Assembly: GCA_029851415.1 (NCBI GenBank)
Contig: CM056743.1
Coordinates: forward strand, 93,098,501-93,162,500
DNA from: Eretmocerus hayati
Lineage: Eukaryota > Arthropoda > Insecta > Hymenoptera > Aphelinidae
DNA: 64,000 nucleotides
Direction of reading: 5' to 3'
Made by a program: the position numbers and the translations under genes. The notes under the pieces are model-generated. The model was not told where the DNA came from and made no database searches. It saw only the letters and a program-made list of their open reading frames with translations. Of this stretch, positions 56,765 through 64,000 are shown one piece after another. How positions within the stretch are numbered: position 1 is the first letter of the stretch; every line of letters begins with the position of its first letter.

Positions 56765-56772
56765 GGTAAATG

Positions 56773-58045
56773 CCAGAGCCCTCGAATGAAACCATGGCGG
56801 CATGCTTCTCTCGTTCCGTTTCAGTGAGATTTGTCTGAATTGGGTACCTTCAGTTCCAGAACAAACGCTCATCGTGGGCAGGTACCCATCATGCCCCGGG
56901 GCATATAAAATGTAGAAAATCTTCCTGGTTCCACATTTGAATACCTCATTTAGGTAAGTTTTTAATGACGAAGTCATCTTATCACGCGTTGAGTTTTGTG
57001 CAGCATGTGGACACGAATATATTCGTAACGAGGATGCGCGCGTATACGCTCGCGTATACGCTCATATTGTGTATGCGCCCGGCGCGTGCTAACTCGCGGC
57101 TTTGTGTGTGTGAGTATAGGTGTAATAGCAATAAGTATACAGCAGACTGTCGGCTTGCAATTGCCAATATATCAGCTCGGCAAATCTTAGCAAGAATCAA
57201 ATGTCAATCATGAATGTGGATCAAGTGAGAAATTTCGCGAGGAGTGGATAAGTGTCGTCATGTCTGGAGTGGGTCAAAAAGGCTGAAATAAGCATCATAC
57301 TCATTATTCTCTACGTAAAACGTCAAAAATAATCTTCAAGTACATTTTATAGTTGCCCGGTGTGGAAGTGCCCAATTCAGCAAGTTTTACTAGCCAGAAA
57401 TTGGCATTCCAAAATTATGCTCCAACCTCTTGCATGAATTCCTATGATTAGCATATGAATCATAGTGAATCTTGGAAGTAGCTTTTTATTATCCAGACCA
57501 CAGAGCTCCCCTCCATCATATTCCCATGTGCACACCCTACTGGAAATAATGGCCCATCACAATGTTTCCTGAAGTTTAGTCAATCAATTGGCTAATTAGT
57601 TGGGTCATATATTAGGAATATTTGAGTGTATCATAATTATTCAATGCTGTAGACCATCTGAATCATTTATTATGAGTTACTGATGCAGTTTATATGAACC
57701 ATAGCCCTTCTAGATTTTGATAAACTTGAATGATTCTGATGAATGACCCTATTAATCAGCTAATTTATCGACTTAATTTCAGGAAACATGATAATGAGCT
57801 ATTTTTTCCATTAAGGCAGCTGATGTTGGTATCTCCTCAGTGATTAGCAATATGCAGGTTCTCGGCTTTGAATCAGCTGCTTCTCTTCACACTCACTCAT
57901 TAATCCAGTTTGTCATTTCCTGAGACAGAAATGGATGACAGGTGCTCTTTCCTTCAAATCGGATGCTTCTCTTCGAACTGATCTTGCATTCTGTAATTTT
58001 CTCAGACAAAAACAGGTGGCAGATTCTCCTTCCTCCAAATCTGCT
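56773..58045. other. Mostly unassigned; contains a partial copy of the 20411-21838 element start (56968-57000) and a short local repeat (57890-58045)
   Basis: ATGACGAAGTCATCTTATCACG with GCGTTGAGTTTTGT follows a T run at 56956-57000, as at the end of the 1428-bp insertion. At 57890-58045 a ~65-70-bp unit with TTCTCTTC, TTTTCTCAGACA and CCAAATCTGCT is repeated about twice. A third relative (AGTTTGTCATTCTCTTAGACA) lies right of the LTR element at 62940. Confidence 0.5.
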
Positions 58046-58049
58046 GCTT

Positions 58050-58943
58050 TGATGAGCGCAGACGCCGGTGCAATGCCGGGTCGGGACCCTGAAAGCCTCG
58101 ACGTGGCGATAAGGCGACTCTGCGTATCAATCACGCCGGTGGTCGCGCGACCGGTCGACCAAGGCGCGCGAGTCCCGCCGCCCCGCAAGAAGGGGAGGGA
58201 GGAGGACACTCGGTCCCAACCGCTGATGATGCCTCGGCTCCTGCTGCTGCTGCGGCTACGGTTGCTGCGGTGCCGCGGGTTGATGTATGGGCGCGACGGG
58301 GGGTATTCAAGGGTCATGGAATGACTTGGCGACACAAAAGGATTAATTTTCGTGCGCTGAGGTGTACAATATGTGTGGAATTGCTTCGCGGACACTCATC
58401 CTTATGCGCAACACGCTCACTGCCTGATGGGCGTTTCTACATAGTTTCGAGTCGCGAACCGGGAGAACAATATTCACATCGCGCGGGCCGTGATGGCGGT
58501 TTTGTGCGGTAATCGGATTAGCTTCCGAATAGTATGAATGAATTCCCGTGGGCCTGCATTGGTCCCTTATATAGAGATTCGGTATGGCATCCAGGAAATC
58601 CGCGGATTTCCCGGATGCCGCGCGCCTGCTTCGGGCGTGATCCGCCAATTTCGCGGACGCACCCTTGGCCATCCGCCCAAAAGCCGGACGCCCCCCTATT
58701 TACGATATGTTTATGATGGTCATCCGGGAAATCCGCGGTTTCCGCGGATGACCACCGCGAAAACATCTGGCACACACACACACACACATACACACAGTAT
58801 GATCTAACTGCGACGTGAAATTCGCGCCGTGAAAAGAAGAAAAATGTAAAATAGGAAGATGATGAAGACTACTCGATACGATCATAATTGAATCTATTTT
58901 AACATTATTTTTTAAGCGGCTGCCCTTAAGGGGCGCCGCGACC
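58050..58943 (-). repeat. 3' LTR of the orphan-frame element
   Basis: 894 bp. Its inner terminal base is C where the other LTR has A. A longer CA/TACA microsatellite (58770-58797) explains most of the length difference from the right LTR. Confidence 0.9.
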
Positions 58944-59119
58944 ATTGCCCCGGCGCGGGGCGGATTTCACGAGCTACCGCACACAACGAGTACCATGCAT
59001 ACTTCGAAAAGAACCTCAGTCGCGTTTATTCATATCTCTTAGCCTAGTATACATACGTCACCTGCGGCGATGGTTTTCTTAATATGCCGTTCGTCCGCAG
59101 TGTTCTCAATGTATGGTGG

Positions 59120-61564
59120 CTAACTTCCGTAGCCGTCGTCGCTGGTGGGTAGATAGCCGTATGTTCGATGGGCCGCCACGTACGACGCCGTGTCATGCAG
59201 GGGTCGCTTCGTGCCGCGGTTGAAGAGATTGTCGCTTACCCGTGCCCAGTCCGCGGGGGTCAGTGGGGGCACGTCAAGATGGCCGTGTTCATTGACGTTC
59301 TCGGGCGTCTTTGGACCGGCAGGGTAGGCCGGCGGGTCATGGGCCGTGTTGGTGGTTGCCGCGCCTCCGCTGCCTAGCACTGCCTCACCTATCCTAAGTA
59401 TGTGCTCGTCGAGCCATGTGCCCTGGTTGCGGTCTGTGTCGCTCCCGCTCTCGGTTGGCGACGCGCGCACGGCGCGCGGGATGAACTCCGGGTCGTCCAT
59501 GTCGGCCAGCTGCGCCTCTATCGAGGGTGACGTGGCGGCGTAGCGCACTTCGGTAGTGAAGATGACGGATCCATCGTCGGCCATGGACAGCGTGACCGTC
59601 TCTGCACTTTCTGTCACACTCACTGATTCGCCACTTGACACTGTGCACGGCGCCTGATGCGCTGACCCACTAGAGGAGGAGCTGGTGTTCACTTGGGTAA
59701 CAGTTGTAACGTTCCCGCGGCTGTCCGAGTGCACTTGGGTAAACTCGCGGGTTTCACTTGACACTACTTCGATAGATGGCGTCGTCGATATCACCGACGG
59801 AGAAGCCGTCTCACGCAAGCTCTCGCTGTAGATGTCTCCGCTGCTGCTGGTCGACGAGAAGCAGAACGTGCGTCTCCTCGGCCGTCTCATTGCCCCGGAC
59901 GCGGGGCGTCGTATGTCGTCGGCGAGTGCTCCCGGGGTGCTGCTGCCGGTTCGGTACGCGCACTCCAGCGACGTGCTCCGGGGGCAGCTGCCCGTGGAGG
60001 AGGCCGCGCTGCTCGGGCGGTCTTGTGAGCTTTCGATCCTCGAACGGTTGCGATAAGCTTGGCGCTTGGCTCTCTGTTGCTGCAGCCTCTGTTGCCGCTC
60101 CTCCTCGCTGAGCATGTTCAGCTCGGTTTTTGCTTTCGCTCGTCGTCTTCTTCCCCGTGCGCGTTCCTCCATTTGCTGGTAATCGCTCGTCAACATCCGA
60201 GCGATCCGCTTCGCCACCTTCGGGTCTCGGTCATACCCCTGGTCACGGTATTCCGTGAGGAGCTCGACGGCCAAGTCTAGGTCCACTGGCTCACTCTCTG
60301 CACGAGCTGCCGTGCTGACGGTGGGCGATCGACTAACGCTGTCAGTCGTCATGGGGATGACCGATACGCTCGGGCCTGCTCGGAGGGATGCGGCGGCTGC
60401 CTTCCTCTTTCTGCCCCGGTCAGGGCCGTGTGGAGGGATGAGAGCCTCCGCGCCAGGTCTCCCTCGCTCGGGTCGTCGTTTCGTGGTACGGCCCGCTACC
60501 TGCTCTGCCAGCACGCGCTTCCGTTTCTTCACGGGTGCGGCGCCTCGGTCGGCTGCTAGGGAGATAGCAGGGCCGTCGTCTGTGGTGACGAGAGGGGGCG
60601 AAGTGTGCCCGCCGACCCCCCGCGGCATCACTTGGATTGTAGGCGAGTAACTTCTGGGAGTCACTGCGAGAATCTCTACATCCGTAGAGGCGGGTGCAGG
60701 CGATGACGGTGGGTCACCGACCTCGATGAGCGACTGTGGCTGCGGCTGGATTTCACACGGGGATGGAGCAATGGGCCGTGAGGCGCCTCGGGGTGGCCGA
60801 CCCGAGAACGCGGCTGCTCGATGCGCCCGTGGTGGTCTTGGGGGAGGGCGTACTCGCGACCGTCCACCGAGAATCGTGGGTTGGCCTTGAGGAGGGGGCT
60901 GTGCCCTCGGCCGTTCTTGTTGCAGCGATGATCCGCTATGCAGGGCCCCTCGCGGGTTGCCCAACAGGTCTGCTGCGAATGCCGGTATCGCGATCACTGG
61001 ACTCAGGTCACCTTCATCACTCGCAACGAGCAACACTTCTCGCACGCACGTGCCGGGTGTCAACTGCGCTATCCACCGAGCCACTCTCTCTCGAGGGTGT
61101 TCGGCGCGCAATTTCTCGATCTCGCGGGTCAGAGTCTTGCGTTCAGCAGCACACATCGCTGTATACTGCCCACTCTGCCTTGACGAGGTGGGTTCGCTCG
61201 GCTGGCGCGACGTCCGCGATTTCAGTGGATGCCCCGAGCTCTCCTCCCAATGCGCTACTTGAGTAGAGGGTGATGCCAAACGCCACGCTGTCGTCGTGCG
61301 TGAGGCCCGGGCGATGATGGCCTTGGCTTCGGGGCCGAGCTTTTCGGCCGTTGCAAAAGACCGGCGCGGGGTGGCATGGCAGACGGTGGCGGCGAGGCGC
61401 TTCGTTGCCTGCCCCGGTGCCCCGATCGTCAGTCCGGGGCATTTCGAGCCGAGACCCCGCCTAACTGCTTGCACACACGTCGTCCACATATGTCGCTGAG
61501 AGGTCCCTCCTTGGTAGTGGGATTTGCGAGCCCGTGCGAGGGCCGCGGGCCAGCGCGTATTCAC
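59120..61564 (-). CDS. Unrecognised 814-codon protein of the LTR element
   Basis: One uninterrupted frame of 2445 bases in GC-rich DNA. It opens at a GTG three codons after a TAA. The first ATG in frame is about residue 26 (MWTTCVQAV), a more plausible eukaryotic start. From N to C it shows a basic region; a Pro/Arg-rich stretch (about 215-265); a bipartite basic signal (KKRKRVLAEQ, about 348); a segment DLDLAVELLTEYRDQG (about 425); a strongly basic, probably helical part (RARGRRRRAKAK then LSEEERQQRLQQQRAKR, about 465-500); a Ser/Thr-rich region (about 550-700); and an acidic tail ending SDDGYGS. No zinc knuckle, protease DSG or gag homology motif is visible. Its position after the primer-binding site is that of gag. 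It could be a diverged gag or a captured gene. Confidence 0.6.
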   Translation of the reverse strand: MNTRWPAALARARKSHYQGGTSQRHMWTTCVQAVRRGLGSKCPGLTIGAPGQATKRLAATVCHATPRRSFATAEKLGPEAKAIIARASRTTTAWRLASPSTQVAHWEESSGHPLKSRTSRQPSEPTSSRQSGQYTAMCAAERKTLTREIEKLRAEHPRERVARWIAQLTPGTCVREVLLVASDEGDLSPVIAIPAFAADLLGNPRGALHSGSSLQQERPRAQPPPQGQPTILGGRSRVRPPPRPPRAHRAAAFSGRPPRGASRPIAPSPCEIQPQPQSLIEVGDPPSSPAPASTDVEILAVTPRSYSPTIQVMPRGVGGHTSPPLVTTDDGPAISLAADRGAAPVKKRKRVLAEQVAGRTTKRRPERGRPGAEALIPPHGPDRGRKRKAAAASLRAGPSVSVIPMTTDSVSRSPTVSTAARAESEPVDLDLAVELLTEYRDQGYDRDPKVAKRIARMLTSDYQQMEERARGRRRRAKAKTELNMLSEEERQQRLQQQRAKRQAYRNRSRIESSQDRPSSAASSTGSCPRSTSLECAYRTGSSTPGALADDIRRPASGAMRRPRRRTFCFSSTSSSGDIYSESLRETASPSVISTTPSIEVVSSETREFTQVHSDSRGNVTTVTQVNTSSSSSGSAHQAPCTVSSGESVSVTESAETVTLSMADDGSVIFTTEVRYAATSPSIEAQLADMDDPEFIPRAVRASPTESGSDTDRNQGTWLDEHILRIGEAVLGSGGAATTNTAHDPPAYPAGPKTPENVNEHGHLDVPPLTPADWARVSDNLFNRGTKRPLHDTASYVAAHRTYGYLPTSDDGYGS

Positions 61565-62020
61565 AGCGCTTTATCGTGTAAGCTTGCGCGCACTCAAGTT
61601 CGTTCATTGTCCTGTTGTGCCCTGTCGGGGCCCGCTTGTGAGGCGTGGGTGCATTATCGTTAGAGTTTATCCCGATAGCCTCGTTGATTGCGCGGACGTC
61701 ACACACGCGACGCGGGCCGGTCGCGCTCGGTCGAACTATCGCAGCCATCGTTAGCGATAGCCCGCCCATCGTCGGTACCTTGCAATGCACATGTTCAGCA
61801 CACACAGCGTCACTTTTTGCCCGGCTGACCACAGCACTTTACATACCGTTCTGACCACTATTTTCACAATTGACTCGATCGCCGTCTTCCGCACAATAGT
61901 CCCGATCCATTTTTCGGTGTCGTTGTTATTGTCGTTAGGGCGCCACCAGGTTATTTTTCCGTACTCCTGGAAGTACATGCGCGTTTTTAAGGGCGGGTGT
62001 GTCAATCACTTTCTCGTGGC

Positions 62021-62036
62021 CCCACGTTGGGCGCCA
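62021..62036 (-). other. Primer-binding site TGGCGCCCAACGTGGG
   Basis: Lies two bases inside the 5' LTR on the minus strand. The TGGCGCCC core is the usual start of tRNA-complementary primer sites in Gypsy-like and related elements. The exact tRNA was not determined. Confidence 0.75.
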
Positions 62037-62038
62037 CT

Positions 62039-62917
62039 TGATGAGCGCAGACACCGGTGCAATGCCGAATCGGGCCCTTGAAAGCCTCGACGTGGCGATA
62101 AGGGGACTCTGCGTATCAATCACGCCAGTGGTCGCGCGACCGGTCGACCAAGGCGCGCGAGTTCCGCCGCCCCGCAAGACGGGGAGGGAGGAGGACACTC
62201 GGTCCAAACCGCTGATGATGCCTCGGCTGCTGCTGCTGCGGCTACGGTTGCTGCGGTGCCGCGGGTTGATGTATGGGCGCGACGGGGGGTATTCAAGGGG
62301 CATGGAATGACTTGGCGACACAAAAGGATTAATTTTCGTGCGCTGAGGTGTACAATATGTGTGAAATTGCTTCGCGGACACTCATCCTTATGCGCAACAC
62401 GCTCACTGCCTGATGGGCGTTTCTACATAGTTTCGAGTCGCGAACCGGGAGTACAATATTCACATCGCGCGGGCCGTAATGGCGGTTTTGTGCGGTAATC
62501 GGATTAGCTTTCGAATGGTATGAATGAATTCCCGTGGACCTGCGTTGGTCCCTTATATAGAGATTCGGTATGGCATCCAGGAAATCCGCGGATTTCCCGG
62601 ATGCCGCGCGCCTGCTTCGGTCGTGATCCGCCAATTTTGCGGACGCACCCTTGGCCATCCGCCCGAAAGCCGGACGCCCCCTTATTTACGATATGTTTAT
62701 GATGGTCATCCGGGAAATCCGCGGTTTCCGCGGATGACCACCGCGAAAACATCTGGCACACACACACACAGTATGATCTAACTGCGACGTGAAATTCGCG
62801 CCGTGAAAAAAAGAAAAATGTAAAATAGGAAGATGATGAAGACTACTCGATACGATCATAATTGAATCTATTTTAACATTATTTTTTAAGCGGCTGCCCT
62901 TAAGGGGCGCCGCGACA
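62039..62917 (-). repeat. 5' LTR of the orphan-frame element
   Basis: 879 bp partner of 58050-58943, bounded by TG...CA and the GCTT duplication. Confidence 0.9.
62551..62740 (-). promoter_or_regulatory. LTR promoter-like region: TATA box plus two palindromic elements
   Basis: On the minus strand CTATATAAGGG (about 62562-62551) is preceded upstream by two palindromes. One is at 62572-62605, centred on ATCCGCGGAT; the other is at about 62704-62738. Both contain GGGAAATCCGCGG or its complement. Identical arrangements occur in the other LTR (58567-58576, 58586-58619, 58718-58752). GGGAAATCC resembles a Rel/kappaB-type site, but that is only a motif match. Confidence 0.55.
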
Positions 62918-62921
62918 GCTT

Positions 62922-64000
62922 TGTCCCACACCTATGCTACAGTTTGTCATTCTCTTAGACAAATGCATCGGTTGGGATCTCTCTAGTCACAGAATCAATT
63001 CCGAACTAGACAATTCTAGGTCATGGGTCTTATATAAACAAAGAATGAATAAAATATTCTCAACTTTATAAGATTCTGTTCACAGTGCCTCAAGAATTTT
63101 GAACAGCAATCTTGAGGGGTGACTTCGGTCAAAACTCGCTGACAATTACATTTACAGAGGCAAAGAGTTTTTTGTCAACTTGATTACTATGAAGTGAATC
63201 TTACTAAGATGACAGTATTGCCTGCAGAATGTATCTTTTTCCTCACTAGGCAGGCCGGTGTGATTGAGTATGTTTAACAGCCATTTGGACTGAATCAAGT
63301 AGAAAATTATGAACCTCACCCACTCCTCGATAGAACAAATGGTTTTCAGTTGGATCATGAGATGTCATACACAATTACTATTGAGCGCTCTAAAGAGTTC
63401 TAAGTGGTTTTTTGTATTCAATTTTACGGTGGATTACATGAGTATGTCATTGTTGCAGAGATCTGGAAAGAGCTATACAGCAATGATTCTGGAGAAGCTA
63501 TACCTCACAGTCGATTATTCAATACAGTAGTGTTGTTTCAAACAAAAATCTTGTTTTGAAGAAATTTGATACGCCAGGGATATTGATCTGATAAAATAAA
63601 AGGAATGCGACATTGCTAACCAGACTGCCACAGAGCCACACTAAAAAGTGATTCAGCGAACCTCTTTGCGAGTGAGGCGTTGCACTGATACTTGATTGAA
63701 GATCATCAGCACACACATATTTTCGAACGAAATAAGCAAGATGACCTAGATATTTTAATGAGTGCATAGTACACTCATCTAACACAGAAGATAGTGTTTC
63801 CAGCACCTTTGCAAACATACCCATAACCGTCTCTGGAAAGCTGAGGGACCGTGATTCCAATATCTTCATCAAATTCCATCGTCACTCCTTCACCTACTGC
63901 GAATTATCACAGCTGCATTGAATTGTCGTCAAGGATGTAAACTCTGGGCTCCCTATCACTTATTCCAGTGCAAATGACTGATTTATTCCTGTAACATGGC
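62922..64000. other. AT-rich flanking DNA; no gene confirmed
   Basis: The only notable frame is 63519-63872 on the minus strand (117 codons, with LETLSSVLDECTMHSLKYL and a hydrophobic segment WLCGSLVSNVAFLLFY). I do not recognise it, and it has no supporting splice or promoter signal. It could be an exon of a host gene or chance. Confidence 0.35.

Larger units (their letters stand above)
58050..62917 (-). mobile_element. LTR retrotransposon with orphan 814-codon frame and no pol
   Basis: Direct repeats 58050-58943 (894 bp) and 62039-62917 (879 bp) run from TGATGAGCGCAGAC to GCCGCGACA and are about 97% identical by eye. GCTT flanks both sides (58046-58049 and 62918-62921), a 4-bp target duplication. 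On the minus strand the 5' LTR is followed by TGGCGCCCAACGTGGG, a standard primer-binding site, which fixes the direction. The 3.1-kb interior has one large leftward frame and no protease, reverse transcriptase or integrase motif. It is therefore non-autonomous. A Ty3/Gypsy partner is the natural guess from the 4-bp duplication and primer site. Confidence 0.9.

Noticed and set aside
59168..61663. Plus-strand frames up to 176 codons inside the LTR element
   Set aside because: They are antisense to the 814-codon frame and appear because of GC-rich third positions.
58050..62917. Segmental duplication flanking a host gene
   Set aside because: TG...CA boundaries, the GCTT duplication and the primer-binding site next to one repeat show LTRs.
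63519..63872. 117-codon frame as a host gene
   Set aside because: No known domain, no splice or promoter support; kept only as a note in the flanking region.
1..64000. tRNA, rRNA, riboswitch or viral integrated segment
   Set aside because: No cloverleaf, rRNA core motif or viral capsid or envelope gene was recognised by eye; a dedicated scan would be needed to exclude a tRNA.

Overview
The window looks like transposon-dense, gene-poor DNA from an arthropod, most likely an insect. It contains a BEL/Pao retrotransposon, a Copia element with an RGG-like Gag tail, a CR1/Jockey-type LINE, and a DNA transposon of a family I recall mainly from insect genomes. I recognised no host gene, tRNA, rRNA or CRISPR array. 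Nearly every long open frame belongs to a mobile element or is a by-product of GC-rich or repetitive DNA. The order of insect cannot be settled from the sequence.

Layout. 1-9667: a decayed BEL/Pao element on the minus strand, running off the left edge and split by two insertions of one TIR family. One insertion is a 1.9-kb foldback derivative (3644-5536); the other is a 2.9-kb transposase-bearing copy (6734-9654). 10010-11745: dispersed repeats, a Helitron helicase fragment and a Helitron-like 3' end. 13251-22004: a ~3.4-kb foldback expanded by three insertions, one of them an LTR element (13857-17309) whose empty target site survives in the opposite arm. 22140-24265: a 706-bp tandem repeat. 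24268-27134: an IS630/Tc1-like transposon whose gene joins an OTU protease-like domain to a DDE transposase. 29514-40014: a 10,501-bp palindrome with a perfect 9-bp target duplication, ~680-bp outer arms and about 52 copies of a 174-bp repeat that switch orientation at the centre. 43452-48993: Copia inserted in an old tandem array. 51290-54610: LINE. 55140-56764: a minisatellite and a 210-bp MITE with a perfect 8-bp duplication. 58050-62917: an LTR element with a GCTT target duplication, a canonical primer-binding site and LTR promoter-like signals, whose only large frame (814 codons) matches no gag or pol domain I know. 62922-64000: nothing convincing.

The nesting gives a relative chronology. 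The BEL and the 3.4-kb foldback are older than the elements inside them. The 10.5-kb palindrome and the 58-63-kb LTR element look least disturbed. The strongest candidates for something undescribed are the 10.5-kb foldback with its iterated subterminal motifs, the OTU-DDE fusion, and the LTR element carrying the orphan 814-codon frame.
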